Origin: a bacterium MS4
GTDB lineage: Bacteria; Bacillota; Clostridia; Oscillospirales; Acutalibacteraceae
Assembly: GCA_000752215.1 (NCBI GenBank)
Contig: CCFG01000011.1
Location: forward strand, 255,109 to 319,108
DNA length: 64,000 nucleotides
Direction: 5' to 3'
Shown here: positions 44,626 through 53,088 of the stretch, one piece after another
Layout of the letters: every line of letters starts with the position of its first letter
Position numbering within the stretch: position 1 is the stretch's first letter
The notes under the pieces: generated by a model
What the model was told of the DNA's origin: nothing
Databases searched by the model: none
The model's input: only the letters and a program-made list of their open reading frames with translations
Position numbers and translations under genes: made by a program

Positions 44626-45438
44626 TTATTCACCACCGTTTAATTCATGATGCGATTCTTCCACCAATGCTTCTATATTCAGCGGAACACTTTCCGGTTT
44701 CTCCGATTTTTGAAGGTAAACCAGATACTCAATATTTCCCTCCGGCCCTTTTACCGGGGAATAAGTCAGGCCCAGAAGGGAAAATCCGTGTTCCAGCACA
44801 AAGCCGACGATTTTTTCAATCACTTCCCGGTGAACCGCCTGATCGCGCACCACGCCTTTTTTGCCTACTTTCCCCCGTCCCGCTTCAAACTGGGGCTTAA
44901 TCAGACAGACGGCCTGCGCGTTTTCCGCCATGAACTCCCTTGCGACGGGAAGGACCAGGCAAAGGGAAATAAAAGAGACATCCACGCTGAAAAAATCGAT
45001 GCCGTCCGGCACCTGCTCCCGCGTAAGGTAACGGACATTGGTGCGCTCCAGATTCACGACCCTTGGGTCGGTGCGCAGCTTCCACGCGAGCTGCCCGTAG
45101 CCGACGTCGATGGAGTAGACCTTTTTCGCGCCGCTCTGCAGCATGCAGTCCGTGAAGCCTCCGGTAGAAGCGCCGATATCCATCGTGATTTTGTCTTTCA
45201 GTTCAATCGGAAAAGCCGCCATTGCTTTTTCCAGCTTCCAGCCGCCGCGGCTCACATAGGGCATGGTTTCCCCGCGGATTTCTATTTTCGTACCGACCGG
45301 AAGCATGGTCCCGGGCTTGTCGGACTTCTGATGGTCAATATAGACGTTGCCCATCATAATCATCGCCTTGGCCTTTTCCCTGCTCTCGGCAAGGCCCTGG
45401 TCAAACAGCAGGCAGTCCAGTCTTTTTTTCTCTATCAC
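44626..45438 (-). CDS. tlyA: TlyA-family rRNA 2'-O-methyltransferase / hemolysin-like protein
   Basis: A 270-residue protein with an N-terminal S4 RNA-binding domain ([24 protein letters not shown]) and an FtsJ-like methyltransferase domain (SAM motif [14 protein letters not shown], ~residues 86-99). TlyA methylates 16S/23S rRNA in some bacteria, in others it is only known by the hemolysin name. It starts with GTG at 45438, eight bases after GGAG; this overlaps the dxs stop. Confidence 0.92.
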   Translation of the reverse strand: MIEKKRLDCLLFDQGLAESREKAKAMIMMGNVYIDHQKSDKPGTMLPVGTKIEIRGETMPYVSRGGWKLEKAMAAFPIELKDKITMDIGASTGGFTDCMLQSGAKKVYSIDVGYGQLAWKLRTDPRVVNLERTNVRYLTREQVPDGIDFFSVDVSFISLCLVLPVAREFMAENAQAVCLIKPQFEAGRGKVGKKGVVRDQAVHREVIEKIVGFVLEHGFSLLGLTYSPVKGPEGNIEYLVYLQKSEKPESVPLNIEALVEESHHELNGGE

Positions 45439-47291
45439 TTTTTGTACTCCGTCAATATCATATTTACCATTCCCTTGTCGTCGAGGCCAAGGGCGCTGAG
45501 CGACTGCAGCATGGTCGCATGGGGAACAAAGTTGGTGATCGCGCGTAAGCGGAACTCACCGCAGTACCCGTTCTGGGACAGCAGATAGCTGAAATGCTCC
45601 CCGATTCCTCCCTGCTGGATTCCTTCTTCAAAGAAAAAAACTTTTTTCGCGGCCGCAGCTTCCGCTACCGCATTCCTGTCCACCGGAGTAATCCGGTTCA
45701 GCTTGATAATTTTTGCAGGGATCCCGGACTCTTTCAGCGACGTGATGGCCTTGCAGGCCAGGGAGAATAAACGGCCGTAGGTCACAATTACCAGCTCCGC
45801 CTCACTCTGTCCGTAAGTGTCGTACGCTTTTCCGGTGCTTTCAAAGTCGAAAGGCTTAAACATGGGCTTTCCGCGCGGATAGCGCACGGCCGAAACGCCT
45901 TCGCACTGGTAAAGCGCCTGCTGAAAAGAAAAATAAAGCTCGTCATAGTAAGCCGGGGAATAAACGGTAATACCGGGGACGGTACTCAAAAAAGCCGCGT
46001 CAAAGATACCCTGATGCGTTTCGCCGTCGTCGCCGACAACACCCGCCCGGTCAATGGCTAATGTCACTTTCACACGCTGGATGGCCGCATCATGAATAAT
46101 CTGATCGTAGCCGCGCTGTAAAAACGTGGAGTAAATCGCGCATACGGGAAGCATGCCGCCCGCGGCAAGACCGCCGGCAAAGGTTATCGCATGCTCTTCC
46201 GCAATCCCCACGTCGAAGAAGCGGCCGGGAAACTGCTTCGCAAACCCCGTTAGACCGGTTCCCATCTGCATCGCTGCGGTAATCGCGCAGATTTTTTCAT
46301 CCTTACCTGCCAGCGTACAAAGATGGCTGCCGAAAACACTGGAAAAATTCTCACCGGCGGGGGCGGATTTTCCCGTCTTGATATCAAAGCTGGATATCCC
46401 GTGAAAAGCTCCCGGATTCTGCTCCGCATATGGATAGCCCTTTCCCTTGCGGGTAATCACATGGAGCAAAACCGGATGATTGATATTCTTGGCATTTTCC
46501 AGAACATCAATCAGTTTTCCCAAATCATGACCGTCAAACGGCCCGTAATAATAAAAGCCCATATCTTCAAAAATGGTGCTGTTATATAATATCTGCTTTA
46601 AAGCAGCCTTTGACTTCGAAAGAAAATGGTGCAGCGGCTTTCCTACGTGAGGAAGCCGGTTCAGCGCGGTTTCAATATTGCCCTTTGCCTTGAAATAACC
46701 GGGCTTTGTGCGAATATGCGCCAAATAGCGGGCAATGGAACCGACATTCCGAGAAATAGACATTTTATTGTCATTTAAAATAACAATAAAATTCTTCTTG
46801 AAGCGCCCGGCGTTGTTCAGCCCTTCATAGGCCAGACCGCCGGTCAGAGCGCCGTCACCGAGCAGAGAAATGACGTGGCCGGGCTCTCCGGCAAGAAGCT
46901 TTGCGTTGGCGATTCCCAGCGCAGCGGAGATGGAGGTGCTGCTGTGCCCCACATTAAAAGCGTCGTAGCTGCTTTCCATACGGTTCGGATAGCCGGAAAG
47001 GCCGCCCTGGGTCCGGATGGTGGAAATGGTGTCGCGCCTGCCGGTCAGAATCTTATGGGTATAGGCCTGATGCCCGACGTCCCAGACGATCCTGTCGTCC
47101 TTGGAACTGAAAACACGGTGCAGCGCAACCGTTAGTTCAACGACCCCCAGATTGGAAGCAAGATGCCCTCCGTTATTGGAAACAGTCTTAATAATTTTTT
47201 CGCGAATTTCATCGCACAATTCATAAAGTTCATCCAGAGAAAGCTTTTGCAAATCCTCCGGAAAATTAATTTGATTTAAAAGGTTGTCCAT
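45435..47291 (-). CDS. dxs: 1-deoxy-D-xylulose-5-phosphate synthase
   Basis: A 618-residue thiamine-diphosphate enzyme for the first step of the MEP isoprenoid pathway. Features: GHLASNLGVVELT, DVGHQAYTHKILTGR, and the ThDP-binding GDGALTGG with LNDNKMSI downstream. The catalytic Glu-containing FDVGIAEEHA and transketolase-type C-terminal domain follow. ATG at 47291 after GAGGTACGG. xseA, xseB and ispA, usual neighbours in Bacillus, are not between folD and dxs. Confidence 0.96.
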   Translation of the reverse strand: MDNLLNQINFPEDLQKLSLDELYELCDEIREKIIKTVSNNGGHLASNLGVVELTVALHRVFSSKDDRIVWDVGHQAYTHKILTGRRDTISTIRTQGGLSGYPNRMESSYDAFNVGHSSTSISAALGIANAKLLAGEPGHVISLLGDGALTGGLAYEGLNNAGRFKKNFIVILNDNKMSISRNVGSIARYLAHIRTKPGYFKAKGNIETALNRLPHVGKPLHHFLSKSKAALKQILYNSTIFEDMGFYYYGPFDGHDLGKLIDVLENAKNINHPVLLHVITRKGKGYPYAEQNPGAFHGISSFDIKTGKSAPAGENFSSVFGSHLCTLAGKDEKICAITAAMQMGTGLTGFAKQFPGRFFDVGIAEEHAITFAGGLAAGGMLPVCAIYSTFLQRGYDQIIHDAAIQRVKVTLAIDRAGVVGDDGETHQGIFDAAFLSTVPGITVYSPAYYDELYFSFQQALYQCEGVSAVRYPRGKPMFKPFDFESTGKAYDTYGQSEAELVIVTYGRLFSLACKAITSLKESGIPAKIIKLNRITPVDRNAVAEAAAAKKVFFFEEGIQQGGIGEHFSYLLSQNGYCGEFRLRAITNFVPHATMLQSLSALGLDDKGMVNMILTEYKK

Positions 47292-47342
47292 TCCGTACCT
47301 CAACTGGCAGCCGCCGGACGCAGTATACCGGGATTCCGCATT

Positions 47343-48200
47343 TTACAGAGTCATCCCGTTCTGACGTTTCGCCGCGGCAACTGTATTTTTAAGGAGCATC
47401 GCAATCGTCATAGGACCGACACCGCCCGGAACAGGAGTTATGTAAGACGCTGTTTTCTCCACATTGGCAAAATCCACGTCTCCGCACAGTTTTCCGTTTT
47501 CGTCGCGGTCCATTCCCACATCGATCACCACCGCACCCGGTTTCACCATATCCGCGGTAACAAATTTCGGTCTGCCGACCGCCGCGACAAGGATATCGGC
47601 CTGTCTGCATACTTCCTTCAGGTTTTTTGTCCTGCTGTGGCAGATGGTCACCGTTCCGTTGTGATGCAGGAGCAGCATGGCCATCGGCTTTCCGACAATA
47701 TTGCTTCTGCCGATTACGACACAGTTTTTTCCTTCGATTTCGATTTTTTCATGGCGGAGAAGCTCAATGACCCCCGCGGGAGTACAGGGCAGGAAATGAT
47801 AGTTTCCGATCATGATCCTGCCCACATTGGAAGGATGGAAAGCGTCCACGTCTTTTTCGGGATCAATGGCTTCCACCACCGCCTTTTCATCCAATCCGTC
47901 CGGCAGCGGGCATTGAACCAAAATACCGTTAATGTCTTTTTTTGCGTTCAGTTTCGCGACCAGGTCCATGATTTCTTTTTGAGAGGCGGATGCGGGCAGG
48001 GCGTATTCTTCCGAATAGATTCCCGCCTGAGCGCAGGCCTTCTTTTTATTGTTTACATATGTCCTTGACGCGGGGTCGTCCCCGACAATCACGACGGCAA
48101 GGCCCGGCGTTACGCCAAGCCGGACCGTTTTCTCAACTTCAAGGGCCAGCTGAGCCCGAATTTCGGCTGCAACCGCTTTCCCGTCAATGTATTTCGCCAT
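47343..48200 (-). CDS. folD: Methylenetetrahydrofolate dehydrogenase/cyclohydrolase
   Basis: A 285-residue bifunctional C1-metabolism enzyme. The cyclohydrolase/dehydrogenase signatures are YVNNKKKACAQAGI (~residue 50, with the catalytic Lys), GILVQCPLP, VIGRSNIVGKPMA and TPVPGGVGPMTIAMLL. ATG at 48200 after GGAGGCAGG. Between lgt and dxs on the same strand. Confidence 0.96.
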   Translation of the reverse strand: MAKYIDGKAVAAEIRAQLALEVEKTVRLGVTPGLAVVIVGDDPASRTYVNNKKKACAQAGIYSEEYALPASASQKEIMDLVAKLNAKKDINGILVQCPLPDGLDEKAVVEAIDPEKDVDAFHPSNVGRIMIGNYHFLPCTPAGVIELLRHEKIEIEGKNCVVIGRSNIVGKPMAMLLLHHNGTVTICHSRTKNLKEVCRQADILVAAVGRPKFVTADMVKPGAVVIDVGMDRDENGKLCGDVDFANVEKTASYITPVPGGVGPMTIAMLLKNTVAAAKRQNGMTL

Positions 48201-48215
48201 AACCTGCCTCCAAAA

Positions 48216-49250
48216 TCATGATTTGTCTGTTTCCTCCGCCGTATCCTCGGGAGAAGTTGAAACGGGCTCTTCCGTTTCAGCGGCTGGTTCGGACGCAATG
48301 GGCTCTGGCTCCTCCTGTACCACACCGTCCGACGCATCTTCAGAAGCATCTGTGTCAAAAATAGTGCTTGCATCGTCGTCAATCAATTCTTCCGGTACTT
48401 CATCCACCATAGCATTGAGCGCCATGACTTTCGGGGAACCGCATCCGGCAAGAGCGGTTCTGTTGCGGAAAACAATCAACAACGCAATACCTGTTAAAAC
48501 TGTTATCACAGCAACTACCTGGGAGACTCTGAGAGGAATGACCGGGGTAATCAGGCTGTCCGTACGCAGTCCCTCAATAAAGAACCGGCCAACGCCGTAC
48601 CAGATCAAATAACCGAGAAAAACCTGTCCGTCATATCTTCTGAACCTGCGGCTGAAAATATGTAGCAGGACAAAGCCCAGAAGGCACCATAAGGATTCAT
48701 AAAGAAAGCAGGGATGCACAGGGCCGTTCGCAATGGCGGAAGTATTTTCGCTGACCATGCCCCACGGCAGAGTGGTTTCGCGGCCAAACGCCTCCTGATT
48801 GACAAAGTTGCCCCAGCGGCCGATGGTCTGTCCGATCAAGAAACCGAGCGAGGCCAGGTCCAGCATGGCCGGAATGCTGATTTTGCGCAGCTTGGCGATC
48901 AGCGCGCCGCAGAGCAGGCCGCCGATGATTCCGCCGTAAATTCCAAGTCCGCCTTCCCAGATATAAAGGGCGCTGATCGGATTTCTCAGATACTGGTCGC
49001 TGGTATCGAAAATAACATAATAGGCCCTTGCGCCGATGATTCCGCCGATAATACCGACAATCACGGCGTCGATCAGTCTGTCCTGATCCATATTAAACTT
49101 TTTGCAGCTTGCCGTCACATAAAGGAAAGCCAGTAAAAAACCGACCGCGATAATCACACCGTACCATCTGACGGTAAGCGAACCGATTGAAAACGCAACC
49201 GGATTGATTGTAAAGTGAATGCCCAGTCCCGGAAATTGAACATTTAACAT
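48216..49250 (-). CDS. lgt: Prolipoprotein diacylglyceryl transferase with acidic tail
   Basis: A 344-residue membrane enzyme that adds diacylglycerol to lipoprotein Cys. The catalytic core is visible: VRWYGVI, GRWGNFVNQEAFG (with Arg and Asn), HPCFLYES and GYLIWYGVGRFFIEGLRTDS, with seven membrane segments. The core ends near residue 285. The last ~60 residues are an unusual Asp/Glu/Ser/Thr/Pro-rich hydrophilic tail. Start uncertain: ATG 49250 is three bases after GGAG; ATG 49262 is two bases after another GGAG. Regular Lgt is ~270 residues. Confidence 0.92.
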   Translation of the reverse strand: MLNVQFPGLGIHFTINPVAFSIGSLTVRWYGVIIAVGFLLAFLYVTASCKKFNMDQDRLIDAVIVGIIGGIIGARAYYVIFDTSDQYLRNPISALYIWEGGLGIYGGIIGGLLCGALIAKLRKISIPAMLDLASLGFLIGQTIGRWGNFVNQEAFGRETTLPWGMVSENTSAIANGPVHPCFLYESLWCLLGFVLLHIFSRRFRRYDGQVFLGYLIWYGVGRFFIEGLRTDSLITPVIPLRVSQVVAVITVLTGIALLIVFRNRTALAGCGSPKVMALNAMVDEVPEELIDDDASTIFDTDASEDASDGVVQEEPEPIASEPAAETEEPVSTSPEDTAEETDKS

Positions 49251-49340
49251 ATACTCCACCATTTCTCCACGCGCAAAAACAGATTAGACCCCGGCCAAAA
49301 CTTCGCGTGGGATGTTCTGGCGGTAAGAATAAAGAAAAGC

Positions 49341-50627
49341 TTATTCTTCAACCGGTCTTACAATGGAAAGTGCGGAATACTCCGGTCTGAGCTGGACATT
49401 GAGCCTGTTCTGCACGGACTGAATATCCGCCGAAGCAATCGTATCGATATAGTTAAAAAGTTCATGGCCGGTAAATGCCAGGGAGGCCATGGTGTTGGCG
49501 ATGTTGTCCACACTGTTGAAGGACGAAACCATACGGCCGTAAACCGCTTTTTTGGAGCGCTCAAAAGCCGCGGGGTCCAGTCCGTGTTCACTCAGTCCGG
49601 CAACCTCTTTTTTGATCTCCTGCGCAACGGCATCGGGGTCCTTTGATTCCCCGGAAAAGATCACCGAAGCATAACCGGGTCCCTCAAAATATTCATAGGT
49701 GAAAGAGGATTGATTGATCAGCCCGGCGTCCAGCAGCCTGCGGAACAGCGGGGACGCGTCGGAAGCCAGGATTTCCAGCAGGATTTCCGTGTCCGCGATT
49801 TCACGGGCAGACAGGCGGTTTTTGCCCGCTTTTTCCTTAAAACCAAGCTGAAAGATCGGGGCGGCCACGGAAAGCTTCTGTTCCACCCTGCTCTCCACAA
49901 CCTCTTCGGGCTCTTCCTCAAAGAACCGGTCGATGGTGACGTCTTTCGAGGGCTTCAGCATTTTATCGCAAAGCTCCAACACCTTGTAAACGTCGACGTT
50001 TCCCGCAACACACAGCACCATATTGTTGAGGTTATAGAAGGTATGATAGCACTTATAAAGCAATTCCGGCGTAATCTCCGCAATGCTTTCAACCGTTCCG
50101 GCAATATCGATCCTGACCGGATGCTTATGGTATATAGCGCGCAGAAGGTTGAACATCACTCGCCACTGCGGGTCGTCGTCGTACATTCTGATTTCCTGCC
50201 CGATAATGCCCTGCTCCTTCTGTACGGTCTGCTCGGTAAAATAAGGGGACTGAACAAAATCCAGAAGGATTTCCAGCGATTCGTATACTTTTTCCGAACA
50301 CGAAAACAGGTAACAGGTTTTGTCAAAAGAAGTATAGGCGTTTGCGGAAGCCCCCGTTTTTGCGTAACGGGCAAAGGCGTCCCCGTCCTCGCTTTCAAAA
50401 AGCTTATGCTCCAGATAATGCGCGATGCCGTTGGGAACCGTATTCATCTCGGCTTCTTCCGAGGTTTTAAAGCAGGTGTCTACGGAACCGTATTTGGTGC
50501 CAAATACGGCATAAGTGGAACTGTAATTCTCTTTTGGATATACAAAAATTTTCAGCCCGGACGAATGGTTGATCTCAAAATACCGGTCGCCGATCCGCGA
50601 GCTTTTGATTTCCTTCATTACATTCAT
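49341..50627 (-). CDS. M16-family zinc protease, catalytic subunit (YfmH-like)
   Basis: A 428-residue pitrilysin-family protein. The inverted zinc motif is HYLEH (residues 70-74) and the third ligand is in EQGIIGQEIRMYDD. It is the likely active member of a two-gene pair like YfmF/YfmH. Its ATG overlaps the stop of the upstream gene (ATGA), so they should form a heterodimer. In Bacillus the pair is also called AlbF/E-like but not in a bacteriocin setting here. Substrate is unknown; processing of small peptides is plausible. Confidence 0.88.
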   Translation of the reverse strand: MNVMKEIKSSRIGDRYFEINHSSGLKIFVYPKENYSSTYAVFGTKYGSVDTCFKTSEEAEMNTVPNGIAHYLEHKLFESEDGDAFARYAKTGASANAYTSFDKTCYLFSCSEKVYESLEILLDFVQSPYFTEQTVQKEQGIIGQEIRMYDDDPQWRVMFNLLRAIYHKHPVRIDIAGTVESIAEITPELLYKCYHTFYNLNNMVLCVAGNVDVYKVLELCDKMLKPSKDVTIDRFFEEEPEEVVESRVEQKLSVAAPIFQLGFKEKAGKNRLSAREIADTEILLEILASDASPLFRRLLDAGLINQSSFTYEYFEGPGYASVIFSGESKDPDAVAQEIKKEVAGLSEHGLDPAAFERSKKAVYGRMVSSFNSVDNIANTMASLAFTGHELFNYIDTIASADIQSVQNRLNVQLRPEYSALSIVRPVEE

Positions 50628-51907
50628 TCTTTTTCTACCCCGTTTCCGACCAAGCGATACACTGTGTCAAGAGTGACATTGTTAGCGGCGTCGATCATCT
50701 GCTGACGCGTAACGGCGCTGATCAGAGCCGCCGCTTCCTCCGGGCGTTTGACATAATTGGCAAACGTCTGCGACAGGTACCACGCTTCCAGCCCGCCAAG
50801 GGAATCGGAAAGAGAGCGGTAGCTGTTGCACATACTGAGTTTTGCCGCATTGACTTCATTATCGTCAAAATTACCCTTTTTTATTTCTTCCAGCTGGAAT
50901 AAAATTTCCTCTTTGGCCTTTTCAATATTTTTTGTTTCAACGCCGCTCTGTACAAGCATGATTCCCTTCATGGAAACGTACAGCGCGCTGCAATAGTAGC
51001 AAAGGCTGAGCTTTTCGCGGACATTCAGAAACAGCTTGGAGTTCGGGGTGCCGCCAAAAAGGGCAACCATCAGCTTGACCGCCTCCACCTGCTCATCCCG
51101 AAGGGAGGCCGCGGTGCGGAAGCCGAGAACAAGCTTGGACTGGGCAATATCCATTTTCTCAGTGACTTCATTGACCTGGTCGGCTTTTTTGACATTGACG
51201 GTCGGACACTCCACCGTGGACCTTTTGCCAAGCTTCTGAAAAGCGTTATAAAATCCTTCATAAACGGGCTTGGGATCACAGTCGCCCAGAACCATGATTT
51301 CGATCCTTGCGTTCTGAATCAGATAGCGCCATACCCCGGTCAGTTCCTCACGCTTCAGATTCCTGATATCTTCCTTGCTGCCATAACGGCTGATACCGTA
51401 AGGCTCGTTTTTACACATGATTTCTTCACAGCGCTGTCTGGCATAGGTACGCTTGTCATTGAATTCAGAGTCGATCAGTTCAATGGTCTGGCGCTGTTCC
51501 TGCTCAAATCCCTCCTTCGGGAAAAGGCCGTCTTCAAACGGCGGGTCAAACAGAATGCTGCACAGCAGCTTTGAGAGCTCCGTTGAGGTGCTCTCCCCCT
51601 GCAAAGCATACCTGTCGGCAATTCCGGAAGCATAAAGCGACAGCATCTGAACGTCGCCGATTTTCTGAACATCGGCACTCAGATCCGCTCCATAAAGCTC
51701 GGCCAGACGTTCGCCCAGTTTTGTAAAGTCGGGATATTCCCTGCTGGCACGGCTGAGAAGGAAAGGCAGAATGGCATTGGAAGCCGCAGCTTCTTTTTGA
51801 AGGGGCAGTAAAAAATTAACGGACATGCGCACCGTTTTGAATTTGACATCCCGGACGCTTCTGAAATTGACGCCGTCACAAACGGAGCGCTGTTCTATCT
51901 CTGTCAT
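50624..51907 (-). CDS. M16-family protein lacking zinc motif, non-catalytic partner (YfmF-like)
   Basis: A 427-residue protein with M16 fold sequence similarity (LGERLAELYGA where HxxEH would be expected, then EQEQRQTIELIDSEFNDK). It lacks the HxxEH zinc ligands, so it is probably the structural and substrate-binding half of the protease made with the next gene. I start it at the ATG at 51907 after GGAGATGA; an ATG at 51925 is possible. Coupled to the catalytic subunit by overlap. Confidence 0.82.
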   Translation of the reverse strand: MTEIEQRSVCDGVNFRSVRDVKFKTVRMSVNFLLPLQKEAAASNAILPFLLSRASREYPDFTKLGERLAELYGADLSADVQKIGDVQMLSLYASGIADRYALQGESTSTELSKLLCSILFDPPFEDGLFPKEGFEQEQRQTIELIDSEFNDKRTYARQRCEEIMCKNEPYGISRYGSKEDIRNLKREELTGVWRYLIQNARIEIMVLGDCDPKPVYEGFYNAFQKLGKRSTVECPTVNVKKADQVNEVTEKMDIAQSKLVLGFRTAASLRDEQVEAVKLMVALFGGTPNSKLFLNVREKLSLCYYCSALYVSMKGIMLVQSGVETKNIEKAKEEILFQLEEIKKGNFDDNEVNAAKLSMCNSYRSLSDSLGGLEAWYLSQTFANYVKRPEEAAALISAVTRQQMIDAANNVTLDTVYRLVGNGVEKE

Positions 51908-52053
51908 TCGATTATTCATCTCCATATTAAACTCGGTTAAAATCAAGCTTTATTATATCACAATCCTCTGCTTTAGCAAAGAAATAATATTCTAAATTAT
52001 TTATGAACATACAAAATTCATGCTGTGTCCTGCCGGAATCAGTCGCTTTTCTG

Positions 52054-52082
52054 TTGCGGTAAAAATAGAATAATGTTATAAT
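52054..52082 (+). promoter_or_regulatory. Sigma-A promoter of the DMT transporter gene
   Basis: TTGCGG (52054-52059), 17-base spacer, TATAAT (52077-52082), 31 bases before the TTG start. Confidence 0.75.
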
Positions 52083-52112
52083 ATCCGGGAACATAAAAAC
52101 GAGGTGGCATTA

Positions 52113-53024
52113 TTGAAAATTAAAAATCAGGCACTGGCCGCGGATTTGGGGCTGGTTTTCGTCACAATCATCTGGGGCAGCGCTTTTGTCGTCGTAAAAA
52201 ACGCTACCAGCGCCGTTCCGACAAGCTACATCATTGCGATCCGTTTCGGGATCGCCGTTTTACTCATGACTGTTTTTTTCTTCAAAAGGCTGAAAAAAAT
52301 AGACGCCGACTGTATCAAGTCGGGTGCTGTCCTCGGGGTCCTGAGTTTTGTCGCCTATTATTTGCAGACAACCGGTATCCAATATACAACGGCGGGCAAC
52401 AATGCGTTTCTGACGGCTGTCTATGTTGTGGTGGTACCGTTCCTTTATTGGCTGCTTCGCAATGAAAAGCCGGACCTGTACAATATAACGGCTGCATTAA
52501 TATGCATTGCCGGAATCGGGCTTTTATCGCTGCACGCGGGATTCACGATGAATATCGGCGATATTCTCTCCCTGCTGTGCGGAATCGCTTTTGCTTCACA
52601 GATCGTAGGTACCAGTATTTTAACCGAAAAGAATGATCCTATTCTGCTCTCCTACACGCAATTTGCCGTTACCGGAGTAATTGGACTGGCGGTGGCTCTC
52701 TGCACCGAAACGTTCCCCACCGGTCTGGGAACCGACTCCGTGCTGTCTCTTTTATACATTGGCGTATTCAGTACCTTGATCGCACTGGTCTTGCAGACTG
52801 TCTGTCAAAAATACACTCCGCCTGCCAGAGCTTCCTTGATTATGTCGCTGGAATCTCTTTTTGGCTCGGTTTTCGGCATTATCTTTTTGCATGAAGCGCT
52901 GACGCCCAAAATCTTAGCCGGATCTCTGCTGATTCTTCTTTCCATTCTGATTTCGGAAACAAAGCCGTCTTTCTTCAGATGGAATCAAAAAAGGACGGAA
53001 CTGCAGGAAGACAGGGCAGAATAA
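52113..53024 (+). CDS. EamA/DMT-family transporter
   Basis: A 303-residue protein with ten predicted hydrophobic segments in two EamA repeats. Typical features are FVTIIWGSAFVVVK, the mid-protein repeat start GDILSLLCGIAFASQIV and the near-C-terminal ESLFGSVFGIIFLHEAL. It starts with TTG at 52113, five bases after GAGGTGG; a GTG at 52104 sits inside the site. Substrate (metabolite or drug) is unknown. Divergent from the M16 pair. Confidence 0.88.
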   Translation: MKIKNQALAADLGLVFVTIIWGSAFVVVKNATSAVPTSYIIAIRFGIAVLLMTVFFFKRLKKIDADCIKSGAVLGVLSFVAYYLQTTGIQYTTAGNNAFLTAVYVVVVPFLYWLLRNEKPDLYNITAALICIAGIGLLSLHAGFTMNIGDILSLLCGIAFASQIVGTSILTEKNDPILLSYTQFAVTGVIGLAVALCTETFPTGLGTDSVLSLLYIGVFSTLIALVLQTVCQKYTPPARASLIMSLESLFGSVFGIIFLHEALTPKILAGSLLILLSILISETKPSFFRWNQKRTELQEDRAE

Positions 53025-53038
53025 ATCCATAGAAAACA

Positions 53039-53084
53039 AAAACCTTCCGCACGGGAATTTACATTCCCTGCGGAAGGTTTTTTG
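53039..53084. terminator. Bidirectional terminator between the DMT gene and uvrA
   Basis: Stem AACCTTCCGC / GCGGAAGGTT (53041-53050 with 53070-53079) with an inner GGGAAT/ATTCCC, T-run on + and A-run before it, so it can act for both convergent genes. Confidence 0.88.
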
Positions 53085-53088
53085 ATAC

